NCBI GenBank assembly: GCA_030141605.1
Contig: JAQGDQ010000150.1
Span: 418,627 to 482,626, forward strand
DNA length: 64,000 nucleotides
Origin: Tubiluchus corallicola
Taxonomy: Eukaryota > Priapulida > Priapulimorpha > Priapulimorphida > Tubiluchidae
Direction of reading: 5' to 3'
The translations under genes were made by a program, and so were the position numbers. The notes beneath the pieces are model-generated. The model did no database searches, was not told the origin of the DNA, and worked only from the letters and a program-made list of their open reading frames with translations. Below, piece after piece: positions 13,001 to 28,300 of this stretch; the stretch's first letter is position 1; the number at the start of each line of letters is the position of its first letter.

Positions 13001-16000
13001 AAGCCAATATAGTGTAATTTGATTGTACTATTTGAACCCATTTCTTGGCTTTTTGTTTTAGCTGATACAGCTTTTATATTACTTATGCCATTTCAAAGAT
13101 GCTTTTAGACACTTTAGGTCTGTCGCAAATACGTGTAAAATTGAACAAATTCAGGAACAAGGATTATTCTTTGTTTACAATGACTATACAAGCCCCTATG
13201 AACGTTCTTTAGCATGTGTACCGTGTATGTAATGCACCTTTGGTGCTTGGCCAAAACAACACATAAAGTACTACACGGTAAAAGTACTTTAGTGTTCTTG
13301 TGATAAACAAGCAAGCACCAGATTTACAAGATTGAGAATTGTTGTATTGTTGTATTGCCCAAGTTTAAATGAAGATTTGGCAAAGAATCATTAAGATATA
13401 GAGCCTCTCAGATCTGGAATGATTTGTCCTTTCACTTATTCTAACAAAACAGCAAATTACAAACAGTTTTTAGCATTAATTAAAACTAGGGATTGCAAAT
13501 CGTGTGAATGTAAATACTGTGCTAACATGCACAGACATAGAACATAAATCGCTTTGAAATTAAAAAATGTTTTGTGTATGTCTTATATTAACTTAGCGAC
13601 TATTATTTAAATTACAGATTATACATGTCTATTGTAATTTTAGTATAATCTGGTTCTTATTTGTTATCTTGCAAATTTACTTTGATTTTGATTTAATTTT
13701 ATTTAAGAACTTAAAGCTAAATCAAAATTTTTAAATGCTGCTGTTGGGCATAGTTCTTGTTATTTATGTTTAAATTTTACATTAATTTAGGTCTTAAACT
13801 GAAATAATGTGAATTAAATACCGTGCTAAATGCAATTTTTAGTGCTTTTATTGTACATGGTTTTTACTGTTTATATATAATTTTTACATTAGGTTTTAGG
13901 CTTGATTAGTTTTAGGTTAAGTAATATATTATTATAGTATGGTTGATTCTAACAGCTCATGTTGTCTATGTAAATGATCTACTTTCAAGTATATTTTGAC
14001 TTATCTTATTTTATATTGTTTTATCTTATTTTAACTCATCTTACCTTATCTTATCTTATCTTATCTTATCTTATCTTATCTTATCTTATCTTATCTTATC
14101 TTATCATCTTACCTTTCCTTATTTTGTCTTATCTGATCCTATCCTATCATATCCTATTCTATCCTAGCCTATCCTATCCTATCCTGACCCATCCCATCCC
14201 ATCCCATCCTATCCTATCTTGTCTATCCTTATCTTATCTTATTTTATCTTATCTTACCTTGTCTTATCTTACCTTATCATAGAGTGTATTGAAATGGAAC
14301 CAAGACCTTGGGAAATTGTGCTTTGTCAGCATCGAGGTACTATGACTTGGTGTTATCCTGAACCTCGATCTTTGACACGAGTTACAATACATCCAGTTCC
14401 TTTTGCTTCTGCAGATGATGAAAAGCAGTCAGGATATGCATTGGTATTAAAACATTAAACAACTTTTGGTGTTGTATTTGGTTTGACTTGTCTATTTATT
14501 AATAATGTAATAAATCACATTTGAAAAAAATCACATTTCTTAAGCTTATTTAATGTTTATTACTTTTTTAACTAGATGTAGTATGACTTTGTTATAATAA
14601 CACACACTTGCATGAAGTGTAAATTTTAATGTTTTAAAGTAAATGAGAAATTGCTTATCGCTCGTACTTTGCAGTGCAAAAGTAAAATCATGGTCTTTGA
14701 AAATTACTGGAAGATTTTCTTTGTTAATTTTGCTTTAAAAATGAAAATGTGCAGCCTTACAAAAATCTGCTACAGCCATGTTCAATCATTAATACTATGT
14801 CTAACATTTTAGGTGTCTTGTGTGCTGCAATACTGGGACCCTCTGCGGAAAATATTTTTAGACTACAAAGACTTTACTCTATCAGAGAGTTCCTCCTGCA
14901 GCTTGAACATGCCTAATGATCATACGCAAAGAGCATCGTCAAATATGTGGCGAGTTGTTATTTTTAATAATGGTGGAAATCAAGACTTTGCGTAAGAGAG
15001 TTTGAATGTTACACAATATTAAAAAGTCAAATAATAATTTATGTAAAAAGTTCTTGCTTTATGTTATGATTTTTGCATTTTTCTTCTCGTTATATGTACT
15101 TCTTATTGTACATTTTGGTTAATTTATTTCTGCTGCATTTGGTCTCTAACAAATACATTGATAACTGTTGTGAAGGTTTGCAAAATTTATAAGATCACTA
15201 TAAAGTAAACCACTATTCAGTATTGCAGTATTTGCATAAATTTATGATTGATGCTCTGAGGCTTGGTGTAGGCTTGAGCTTTAAAATATGATTTTGTTTT
15301 TATTAATGTAACTAAAATTTATGTTCAAATTGTCTTGAAGCAAGATTGGTTAATCAACTATTTTATCAATACAGTTGGCGCCGTTTATTAGACTCACGGT
15401 TAATAGAATCGGTTACCTAATTGACTCAGAAATGCCTGGTAGGGGCTGCTCCCATTCAAATGTATACAGAAACTGCTGGCAGTTTTCTAAAAAAAAAAAC
15501 TCCACATAATTGACTCAGTATTTTTCGTTCACATACTTAAAATAAGATGTGACTAAAGAGTTTTTATTGCTTTTGTGCGCTATAATGTACGTAGAACCAA
15601 TCGTGTTAAGTACAGCCTTTATTTGTAAACAGGTGCTACTATGCTAGCATAGCGGTTTTGCTTTGACCCGATCATCTGCTTATCACTACAGTTAACCTCT
15701 TTGTTTCTGGAAGCTAAACATTTAATTACTTTTGAAGCTTCCACTGCAAGCTGCAGCTCAAGACTAGGTGATTAGGTGTTCAGCGTGTATATATGCAGCA
15801 TACATCAACAGATTCTCAACGTTTTTATCAGTATGAAAATTATATAAACCAACTTCTTCGCAAAGAAATGAAGCCACTGACATTGCACAAACTTTTGTGA
15901 TATTAATCAGATTTGTGCGAATTTTGTTATTTTTATTTTATTTTATTAATGAACAAATCAGTTAGTATTCTTAAATAATTGTACAAAGGAACTGTTTAAT

Positions 16001-19000
16001 ATGCTTTGCAATGCATATTAAAGTGATGAGTGATGACTCATACTTCTATAGTAGCAATATGTTGCACACGTCAACTATTGATTCAGTCTGTTAATTGGGT
16101 CAAAACACTTTTGTCCCAAAGTGAGTCTATTAAGCAATGCTACTGTATAAGCACAATTTTATAAGGTCGCTTTACATGTTTTATTATGTGTTTCATTGTG
16201 CAGGTTTTCATCAGAGAATTTGGGCTTGTCATCAGCTGTACTTGCTGTTTCTATGGAAATTGATTCATATTTTAATCCTGCACTATTGCCAACTACTCTA
16301 GCAAGTATAAATATCGGCTTGTTGCAGATACGACTATTTCATCACATGAAACATTTGGGCAAAGGTAATTATCACTGTCTAGAAATACTGTATGGCAGTG
16401 TGCTGTTTTTATATGTGATTTGATCATCATATTGAAATACAGTACGATGTCCATTCTGTCGGCTCTGGACATGAATGCAGGACTCCACATTCATTCGCTG
16501 TAATTCTATATCTGTGCACCATTGTATCTCTGTAAATTACAGTACATCCATGAGCGAACAAACTAGTTAACTGTACATCAATGGCAGTGGTTCAGGTGGT
16601 CTCATGTGAGCTTAAGCAACTCCTGTTTTAATATTGTTTCGATATTTATTTTTACCTATACTAAATTAGTTATAATTTTGTTCATAAATTATACTGGAAA
16701 ATATAAAAGGAATACCATATGCCATAGTTGATATAGTCCCATCACAAGATTGGCTTCAAAAATGTTGGCAATGTGATTTAAGATTTAACTATAAAGAGAG
16801 TATTACACAAGATAGTGGAAGAACAAGTCTTACCTTTGCAATGTTGCACATTATCATTTATAGCTGTTGTTAAAGCACAAAATGTTCTGGATAAGTTGAC
16901 AAATTTATGGCCTAATGTCTATCTTGAATCGCACTGCAACTTTTTGCTGTAAATGTCTTAAATCACCAGAACGATATTTCTTGCTAGGAATACCTGGAAA
17001 GCTACAAAACTTCAGTTTTGATGATACGTCTTTATCAGAACAAGAGTTTTTTCTTGCATCAATGGAATCAACAATCGTTTATTGTAAACAGTGGCTAGAT
17101 AATAGCCAAATTGAAGTAAGTTTTAATTGGAGCCCATACTGCAGTTGCTTAATTATTTTTTGGTGCTATTTTTCTGCTAAACTTTTATATAATCTATTTA
17201 AGTTTTTTTTTAATATGTTAGACTTGCTTGTTGCTAAGCCGATCAGAAAACTTTGAATTTGTGCAACTGCTAATAGTATTAAATCAGAAGCTGATTTCAT
17301 ATATAGGCACCATTAGATTTCAGGATTTGTATTTTTTTGGATTGGATTAACAGTATTTAACACACATTTATCTGAAAACTTTTTATATGTCATGTTTCAC
17401 ACAAGAAGAGTATAATGTTATATGTCTGTTTATAGTTTTCTACTAATGTTGGATGCGAGATTGTTGAATATAAAAACCTTACCATGCTACCACTTGTGGA
17501 AAGCTTTCATATTCAAGGTCAAATGGAATTGCAAAAAGAAATGGTTTCATGTAACTTTGATACAGATCCAGTATTTATAAGACTAGGGCAAGCTGCCATT
17601 CACAGTATAAGTGCAGCAAAAGAACTTTGGAATTCGGTTTGTATATAATTGCTAAACTTTTTCACGCATCTTTTTTAAGATTATGAGGTAAAAGTATTAA
17701 GAAGTAACTGAATCTTTTACTTGTAAAGGCTTGCCAAACAATTACTGTTAACTTCACCTAATACTAATGTCAATAGAACATTGTTTGTTAAAAGTAGGAT
17801 GTTCTTTTAAAATGTGTTATGCAATATTTCTTCGTCTTTTAACTGTAGTGTCATATTAAAAAAATCATGGTGTTCGAAATGCCAACGTGTGTGTGTGTGT
17901 GTTTTTGTGTGTGTGCGTGTGCATGCGTGTGTACTTAAATCGTCATGTGTCCTTGAAATGTTTGTGATGTTCTCATTTTAATTTCTTTCAGGCATCCAAT
18001 ATTGAAGATGATCAAGTTGTTCTAAATGCATACATTGTCTGCAATGACACACAAGAGACAATTCTATTTGGACAGGTTGGTATTTGCTTTAGATTAGTTA
18101 TTTCTGTAATACAATTTTTATTGTCTATTTTTACATTAGTTCTAATTTTTTATTGTTTTTTAGGCTTCAACCGATGAGATCATTACGTTGTGTAGTAGAA
18201 AGATGCACGCATATAGTTGGCGGAGCCACAAAGTTAAACAGGTCTGCTTTTAACAGATATTAAAGTCTATGTTATGTGATTACATTTACAAGTTTTTATT
18301 CTTAGTACGTGTGTGCGAATTAACCAAACTTGTTTGCAAAAATTAAGTCTATTGATTAATGCTGATTTAGTGAAATCATGAGTTTGAAATGAATTTTGGA
18401 GACCTCATTTCATCTGCATTTGTGTAGGCTAGACAAATAATTTGTAGGCATGCAGCCAGAGGGCTGTATTAACAGAAAAGAAAATGTGTATCTTTCATAT
18501 TTAATTTTAAAGCACAAGAAAACCTCCATTTACATAAAACTTAAAAAATTCATCTTGAAATTTTATACCACTTACGTACTGCCTTTTTGCATGCACGGCT
18601 TATGCTGACAGTAACGCTGTATAAAACTATTGGCTAGGGGGTCGTAATGTCTTAGACTATTGGACTGTGGGGCCTTTTGATTGGGCAATTTGTCTGGACT
18701 ATCAGTTGGATTATATGAATAACTGAAAAAAATTGCACATTAGGAATGTTTACTAATTTTTGAGCTTACGTACTTGTAGTAGCTATGTGCAGAGCAAGAT
18801 GCATACTTGAAAGTTTAGAATTTGTGGTATATAAAAATCCTGTGGCTCTATTTCTTATTTACTCACATTTATTCACCTTTGCACATTTATTAAATTTTTG
18901 CCCAGAATTTTTGGCGAAGGCTTTTTGTTTGTAAACATACTTAGCAGCTGAATCTATTTTCATTTACAGTATTTTGAAATGATAATTCAAACTTGAGGTA

Positions 19001-19186
19001 AATAGAGCTTTGGGTATCATTTTGGTGATTATTTGGATTTTGAGTTTGTTGTCACATCACCATATTTCTATTTCATAAGTGCTTGTTTTGCTGGACCATT
19101 AATTTGTATTTTATAATTTTTAGTCAGTAAAATACTACTACTATTACTGCTACTGCTGCTGCTGCTACTGCTATTGCTACTGCTAG

Positions 19187-19271
<85 letters not shown>

Positions 19272-19365
19272 GCTACTGCTACTGCTACTGCTACTGCTAC
19301 TGTTACTGCTACTGCTACTACTACTACTGCTACTAGTACTACTACTACTACTACTACCACTACTA

Positions 19366-19398
<33 letters not shown>

Positions 19399-22300
19399 AC
19401 CCAAACTTCTCGTATAATCATTTAAACTCTTGTCTTTCAACATGCATACTGTGTTCATTCTTTGCACACGTCTCATATTAATTTGTGTCATATTTTAGGA
19501 ATTAAGGTTCAGTTTAGATGGAATGGGTGGAAATTGGAGTACAGGATTCTCCATAGATAAGCTGGGCAATTTTGTAGCAGAAATACTCTGTGAAGACATT
19601 ACCAAAATATTAATTGTGAAGATAAGACAACTAACAAATTTCCAAAAACAGGTAATTAATGCTGTTACTATTTTTCTGTTAACTTTCAGTAAGTATATAG
19701 TAAAACTTGATTTCACAGTTTTTTTGCAACAATTGTGCTGTAAATAATAAATGACTAATAAAGGGAGGTGTTTCCAAACTTAATTTATGGCATATATGTG
19801 CCAATGTAACAAGTAAAGACACATTTTTTTCATAATGCGCCATAATTGACCTGAACTTGTGATACTATTTTATGAACTATAATTATTTCAGATAATCGTC
19901 TTTGGAGAACTGATACTTTCTAACAGATTAACTCAGCAGTTAGAGGTGGACATTCGCTATCATAACAGTGAGAATATACAGCCAGCTTGGAAGTATTGTT
20001 GTTTGCCCTTATTGCAGAAATCTTCCTTGCCATCCTGTGTTCTGCAGGTGAATGGCAAATTTCCTTATTTTAACAAGACACTGGGTTTAACAGTCGATTT
20101 ATTAGGGTATATACATCAGTTTAGATTATTATGAAAGTAGTTATAATTAGTCTTTTTTGGCTTGTTTTTTACAGGTTTTGTAAAAATCTGTTTATGTTAA
20201 TAAGAAGTTAAGTTATAAACTTTTGTTATATGGCTGCTAGATAAATTATATTTAATTTTAATGAACGTACTAGCATAGAAGGATTTGGCCGCCATTTTGT
20301 GCTCTTTTCTATAGAAAAGTATGTTGTATCTGATGTGTTCAAATGTTGATTTATTTTTATTTTCTCCCAGAATGATGTTGATGTAGTTTTAAAAGTCCGT
20401 CTATTGAGGTTTGATACGGATTGGTCTCATTCAGTTCAGTTAAATGATGTTGAAGGTGAGCCACAGCTTGTCAAGGTACCACTCGTAGAGAAAGGCAGCT
20501 TTATACATATTTGGTGTCAAATGATAAAGCAGAAGTTTGGTGACATATTCCAAAAACTGGTAATCATCTATTTAGCAGTTATAAATTATTTTAACTTTTA
20601 GACTTGCATCAAATTGTAGCTTTTGCATTAGTGCGTATTTTTTTGTAATTATTTACCGGAATTGTCTAGTGTGCCAAATTTGATGCCCCTTTTTATGGAC
20701 AGAGAATTAGCTAATTAAGTCAATAGAGTATTGAGTCATTTACCTAGATGAAAAGAAATTTTTTGAACAAACAAAAGTAATTTTTTGTATGATGTCTAAA
20801 GTTAAGAACACATAGCTTCAAACCAAATTAAAGGACATTAGAGTAAAAGCCCAGTCACACCATTGCTTTTTCACAAAAGTTAAACGAACATGTTCTTAAA
20901 CAATATTATGATTGATTTTGTAAAATAATCAGTGAATTAAGTAAATAATTAGATGATTTTACTATGCTTTAGCTGTATTCCTGATCACATCACACAGTTT
21001 TCTGTTTGTGTGACCATTTAGTGCTGACGTCATGGTGGTAAAGCTGGCATTCTGTTTAGTGCTTTATCATGCATTGACTGGTTCATCCAGACAACTGATC
21101 TGATCGGGTTGGTCTACTTGCTCAACAAAGTAATTTGTCCACCTATAAACTACTGAAAATTATGCACAGTTTGGTAAAAAGTTCAACTCCTTATGATATA
21201 CAATTCCTCCGTTAAGAGCAATTAAATGGCAATGGTACATAGACTGCTAGGAATACACTATACCATAGAGTCATAAGCACATCATTGTATGCTGCTGTCG
21301 AAACAGTTATTAGTTAATGCGTTGTAGTCATAGGGATGGTTTATTCTTAAAACTGCAACGTTAATTAAACTATACTTTTTAAAAGTGTTATTTTATACAA
21401 AAAAATTTTACTGCGTTTGCATAAATACTTACAATTACAATTACTTTTGGGTAGTTTTGGGCAAAAGTAGTAGTTTGCTAACCTTTCAATTTAAATGTGT
21501 TTAAATTTATCCATCTGTGGAATGTGAACTGCTAGCTAGTGCACTCGAGTGCACTGGGGAATATTTGCATAAACGGCCTCGTGTTTCACTTAGTACTTGC
21601 CAAATAGTATACACAGTCAGTTATATACATTTTTTATTAGCTGTGGAGTTTAGAGCAAGCAAAATTGTACCAAAGCAGTGATCTCCCTATCCGATTATTA
21701 CTCTCTATATTTCTCCATATCAGGTGAATTTGACAGTCACATTAAAATTCCTTTTTAGTACTAATAAATAGATGTGTGTTACATTTAATATTAGTTAATT
21801 TGAAACAAATCCTTTCCTTTAGTAAGTGGCGTGTAAATATTTAACAAATTTAATAAATGTACATGACAAAAGACACCCTAAATGGCTACCAACTTTTTGC
21901 TAGCAACAATTAAGGATTAAAATCTCAGTTTAATTGTTTTGTATTTGCTTTAAAAATTTCTATCTGTAGAGTTTTGGCCCAGTACATGTGCTGGTAAATG
22001 ATTGGTTGAATTGACTGAAATTTCTGTCAACTTCTGCATGAAGTTTGCAGATAGAGTAACATGAATGTTCAAATTGATCGTGTTTTATTAATTAACTGGG
22101 GTGGTTGTCACACATAAAGTGTTGGGAATTTGATTTCGTTATTTCTCTTTTTCACAAGTAGATGGTTTTTATGTGCATAAATAATGACCAAGCTTTTACT
22201 TTAATATTTTAATTTCAGACTAAACTTCCATTTCTGTCTCATAGGTATTGTTCACACCACTCTTTGTGGTACGTACACATTTACCACTGTCTCTTACTAT

Positions 22301-25300
22301 GAACATTCACACCCCACGAATCAAGACAACTCAACGTATAGAACTTGAAGGTCAAGGACGGGAACATCAGTTATGGCCTGTTGGTGGTGAACTCACTCAT
22401 AGCGTAACGTTCCAGTTAGCGTGCGTACCTTATTTATTACTTATTTTGTTTAGGACCAGTGATTCCGTGGACAGTATAATGACGTTAGGTCTCTAAAGTG
22501 GTTTTATGTGGCTGCATAGGACTACATTTTTGCAATTTATTGTTATCAAGTAAAAAATTTATAAAAATTTGAAAGATTCTGGTACCATTATAACCGTTCC
22601 ACTTTTGCTCAAACTGTGTTTCACGGCAATTTTTGACTAAGCGAAAGTAATCCATAAAAGTCAAACACAAAGTTCTTCCTTCAAAAATACCACACTAAGC
22701 TTTTGTTCACAAGAAATTGAACATCATCAGAGCAGTCAGAAATAAGTTCAACAATGACATTGTATCAGATAAACTGACAAGTGAATTATTAAGTTGAAGG
22801 AGTTTATCAATAAGTAAATTGATACATTTAGATTCAAGACTGACAAATTACCTTACTATTGAAATTTTAAACCAAGAAAGCAATCTTAGTATAACTTAAG
22901 ATGTTAGTTACTTGAAAGTTTGGTTTCATGAATTTTATGAAGATTCAGATCAGCAGTGAACAATGCCACTGTTACAATGGTGCAATCATAACATGGGCAC
23001 TGTTTGCGTGTTGTACACTTATTTCATGCATAGGGAAATGACAAAATCATATAAACATGGAAGAAATACTAAATTAGAAAGCCTAAACATTTTTGCTCAG
23101 CTGGATTTGCACTACTTTCCTCTACTTTTTGAGCAGCTTTGTTAACCGTTATAACACAGAGGTACTCTGACTTTTCCGACCCAGAAATTTACATTATAAG
23201 CCACTAGAGGTTTATCAACAGAGGAATCACAGTCCACACTATATGAACACATAGTACGAAATCAATCATGTAAACACACAAAAGCAATACTAAATTAGAA
23301 AGCGTGAAAAATTTTGCACCTCCACTAGCACTCAAAACCTTCTGTGCTTTGGGCCGCTATGCTAATCCATGCCATAGATGTATTCCAATTTTTCAAATTC
23401 AGAAATTTACACTATACTCCACTAGAAGATCTTGGAAACTTTTGTGGTTAACTTTTTATTAGACTAAATTTACTATGTTTTATATTTTTAACTATGTTGT
23501 TTGTATTTTTAACAGGCCACAACTAAAGCCCTCTGCTCCTACATTGCCTCTGTCAGTAGGCATGATTGAACAAGTACCAAGATTACCATTAGAAAATCCT
23601 GATATTGACCATCTTTGTCAGTCGTGGCAATCTGATTACGAGTTGCTGTGGCCTTATAATTCTGCAGATAAAGAAAGGTGTTGTATAACATGATTGCATG
23701 ATAATGTCGGATTTGTTTTTTCCTGTTTGTTTGTTTTATGTAAAGTTTTTCAGTTATCGAATGCTTACATTAAACACTAATATATTTCTTTCCTTTTTCT
23801 GTTAAAACAGGTACATAAAGCAGTTAAGAGAATGTTGTTACAGTTTACCCCAGAGAACGGCTATTGTCGAGTTTTACTTGGAACAGCCTGACATAGAGCT
23901 TGCAGTAGACATGTCACAACACTGGCCTGGTTGTAATACTTTATTAATGGATGTTAAGCCATGGTGTTTGATAATCAATGATACAGATTACCCACTTGTT
24001 ATTTCTTGTAACATCAATGCTGAGTGGACTATCCCGAGCAGCCAAGTGCTGGCTCCGCCTAGATTTGAGGTCAGATAATGTTCCTATTATAACTTTTCAA
24101 AGGTTTTTGTTATTATAAAGCAGCTGCTAACTGAAGTGGTGGATATTGTAAAGTATTATGAACACAACTCAGTTGTTCAAGAAAATGGTTTTTGTGATTA
24201 ATTGGTTTCGTGGAGCTGGTGTTTCCGTGTCTATGTATTTAGTAAAAAACTCATTTTATTAAATGCAGTGCACTGCAGTGACCAGTATATGTTTATGATT
24301 AAAAGCACACTTTCTAATATGTGTGTGTGTGTAGCTCTGCTATTAGATCGTGTTAAATTGTTGTCCTTCTTCACTGTTTTATATGCTATATTGTATGGCA
24401 ATACTAGTTTTTATAGTCATTTTTCTATCATATAATTAACCTTTCTACATTTGATCTAAATTTATCTATGGATTTCATTATTTTCAGAATACATTTAGGA
24501 TCGGTCTTCCAAGAGGTGATGAAATGTTTTATTCTGATCCTTTATTCCTGTCGGAAGAAGAAGACCAGTCATTAAGATATCATCCTGCAATACAGGGTGT
24601 TCTTTGCAAGCAAGGCTACACGCATACTACATTGTACATGTGCAACAGTGCTAAAGTGCAGGTATTGCAGACAGAACATTGTGGCAGCTTGTAGTTATAG
24701 TTAGGAGTTTTGTTTTTGAATTGGGTTCAAACACTTTAATAATTAGTTTCGCCTAACTGACAGTTAATAAGGATTCATAATACCGTTACTTGGAGTAAAA
24801 CACTACCCTACTTGTCGTCAGAATTAATTTGTGTTATTGTGGAAATCATTTCAAAGAATAGGAACTTGGTGTCTTGATTTTACAGCCAAAAAGCTCTGGT
24901 TTTGACCTTTTGAGAGAACAAAGTCATGTGTTATAACTGGGAATTTGAAAGTATTTAATTAATTACCTGTATAAAAATGTCCTCAGTTATCTTTTGTTTT
25001 TGTTTAGTTTTCAAATTTCTGTTTTGGAGAACATAGTTCTCAGTATTACATTTCTTTTCTCAGTATTACATTTCTCATCTGTTTTGTGTGAAATGAATTT
25101 ATGCGTTATCTGTAGTTATTATTATTTAATTTCATTAATCTTTGTGAACTTTTTCAGTGTTGTTATTTTACTCTCCAGTCTACAATGAAACACGGCATTA
25201 GACTTGTAACTGTAACTTCTCGTGTTGCAATTGTCAATATGGTGGAGTATGACCTGTATGTTAGAACCTATGCTATACCTAATACAACAGAAAAAGTAAG

Positions 25301-28300
25301 ACATTATTCATTTTTTAGAATGTTAGTGAGCTGTTGATTTATTTTTGTTAATAACGTATTAACTATTAAACATTAATAAACTGTGGAAACAATATGACAG
25401 GCTAATTTTTTTTTCATTTTAATGGAACTTAAATTATTATATTTTAAGTGCGTTGAAGTGAATAAGCAATCTTTAAGAGGCAAAAAGCACAATATGGAAG
25501 ATTACTTCTGGCATTAACATGATGTCTTTAAATTCTATTTATTATTAATAATTAAGCTTTTTAGTCAAGCTTATGCAATAATCAAAGTTTTATCCTCAGA
25601 TTAATTATCTGGAATTAATTATGTTTTAGGTTGACGTACAGACACTAGATAGTTATCCAACTTGTCTGTCAGCCTTTAGAGAGAAATTAGCCATTCTTCA
25701 TTACCTTCTGCTGTGGGACATGCCAGCTAAAGAGCTTGATGATCAAGTTCCTGGTTTATACAACAGTCTTACTTTGTACCTAAGTTTGAGTCATGGGGAG
25801 TGGGAGTCATATCATCCCACAAGTTATACCTCACATGTCAGTTATCCTCTACGGCTGAATCTCGATTGTGATTCACGACAAGTCTTAGCTGTGCCATATC
25901 TTGACAGTAGCAGTTCAAAAGGTAGTGTCCATAATTTAATTACAAACAGTGTATATCTACTGGAAAAATCTTTGATGTAAATGGATTTTTTTTTTAAAAT
26001 GAAAGTCACATAACTAAGCAAAAAAACATACTTTAGTTTCAAAAGTTTCATTGTGATGTTTGTATATGAAATGTATTAGTTCCGAATTTTTATTTTCTAA
26101 CAAGTAAATTCCCGAGTGTTAGTGAGGGTGATTTTTACAAATTTACAATTAACTTTGAAGGTGATCCATGAAAATATGCAAGGATAATCGAACTAAGTTT
26201 ACAAGATTGCTTTTCATAAATTCCTTAATAATTACACTGATAATGATTTCTTTTATATGTCACTGAAGTTTATTTTTGTAAATTGCCCTGAGGTGGTCCT
26301 CATAAATACAAACTTTATAGGTGATCCTGATTACTTTACTGATCTTTGTCAGTTCCACCTTTTCTTCATGACACATGTATAACAAGGACAACAAACACTG
26401 TTGTTTTTGCTATATTTTTATATGTATTTGAAAATTTTTTAGGTTTGAAGACAAGATGTTATTCTGTATCGGTGCAGTTATTTGAGGGTGTTGTGTACGT
26501 GATGATTGACAATGAGGATTTTCCGGATTTATTGCTATACAATAACTGCTCATTTCTTCTTAATTATGGACAATGTATGACTCCACCAGTAAAAGGTTGG
26601 AACAAGTCTTTCTATTCGAAATAATGCTTTTAAAAACTCCAATGATATGTAGATATATGGAATTTGAATGTTTTTATATCTTTATTTACATTTCAACCTC
26701 ACTTCTGTTTTTCTAGGTCTTACAGTTCAAGAAGAGTCTGAGTTGATAGCTCAGTTGCCAATAATCATTCCAAAAAGTTCTGCTCACTACAGCTTTTCGC
26801 TACTGTCAAAAAAGTTTCCTGAAATCAGTCCTGTACAAAAGCCACAACTCCATTTAGGACAGCAAAAGGATGATATGCTGTACTGGAGTTCTGGTAAGAC
26901 AACTAGGCAAACCTACCACATATATAATTAAACTTAATTATAATATAACACAATGTAAAAGTAGTAACTATATCTATTAGCGTATTTATGTTTGGCCTCA
27001 TTCACAAAATCTTGTTTTTGTTGCACCAGCTTTGTACTAGACATGTTATCCATTTTGCTGACAGTGATATCTGTCATAACAGCATGGCTGCCTGAGTGAA
27101 ATGTCATAATCGAATTAGATTTGTTTTTAACAACAGTAAGGAACAGCTTTTCTGGTTAACTGATAGTCATATATAATCTTGCATGACTTGCACAAACATA
27201 CATAATTTACATGATTTTGAACAACTTATTGTTCAACCTGTTCCTACCTGCTCATAGAACGTAGCTCATACGTTCAGCTGCATAAATTGTGTAAACTTGG
27301 ATAAGCTTACATAAGTTTGAGATGGCATTTTTTGATTGAGCAAAAGGGAATAGATAAGTCATCATGAATGATGTCTGTGCTTGCAATTGCTTCTTGGTGG
27401 TTTTGTCTATTATACTGGCTATTTCTTTCACTGAGAGACAAGAATGTGAGTTCTAGCATCTAGACATTACCAAACACTTCTGCCAGTTCTGTGCCTCATC
27501 TCAGAGGCGCAGGCTTTACCAGTGATCGTTTGATTAAGCCGGGAAAATACTCGTACAAACATGAGACTACAAAAGTACTATTTCTTAATAGGAAAACTTT
27601 GTTGGAAAACTATTTTTGCTATTAAAGTTAGTCCTACATTCCACATGCATATTCCCATAATCATTATTCAGAATTTTTTATTGTGAAAATGTGGCATTAA
27701 AGTAAATGTATGTCATTTTTAGCGACAACAAAATTATTTCTTTTGGCAGGTATATCTATTGAGGAAGAGCATGATCAGCTAGTGACTATTCCAAACTGCT
27801 GTGATGTCAAAATTCATTTAGAAAAATTTGGTCACACCATGCATATATTTATAGACTCCGTAACCAGAGCAGAAGTTTCTGCGAAGGAAATACGCAGTCG
27901 TTTCACAACAACTGTAGTGCGTGAGGAAACTGATAAACAACCAATCTCATTTCATTCGTATAAGGAGGAAATTGAAAACGAACAAGATAAGTCATTGCAA
28001 TTCCCAAAGGCAGATCTGCCACAAAGCAAACACATTCTTAAAATGATTGATTTGTCAATCTTCCTTCAGCAGTGTTGCTTTATACTTCTTGATAACGTAA
28101 CATTTTCGTCATACAACAGAGAAATTGCAAGAGTAAGCATGACTCATTTGCTTTTAGCATATTCACCTAACAAAGTGAAAAGCATATCGCCTAATAAAAA
28201 ACTTAATATGACAGAATGTAATCTGCTGATTTGTGTTGAAAATTTGCAAATCGATAATCAGATGATTGGTCAGGGCAATTTTGATTTTCCGGTGATTTTG

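Larger units (their letters stand above)
12812..14282 (+). other. VPS13B intron 23
   Basis: It holds the LINE remnant (13120-13545), its AT-rich 3' region, and the TTATC array that ends at the splice acceptor. Confidence 0.9.

Noticed and set aside
19068-19425. Long poly-Ser, poly-Val and poly-Leu open frames on both strands
   Set aside because: They are translations of the CTA/CTG triplet array.
20845-21035. CCAGTCACACC and TTTGTGTGACC as possible terminal inverted repeats of a hAT-like element
   Set aside because: Ends match poorly and no target duplication was seen.
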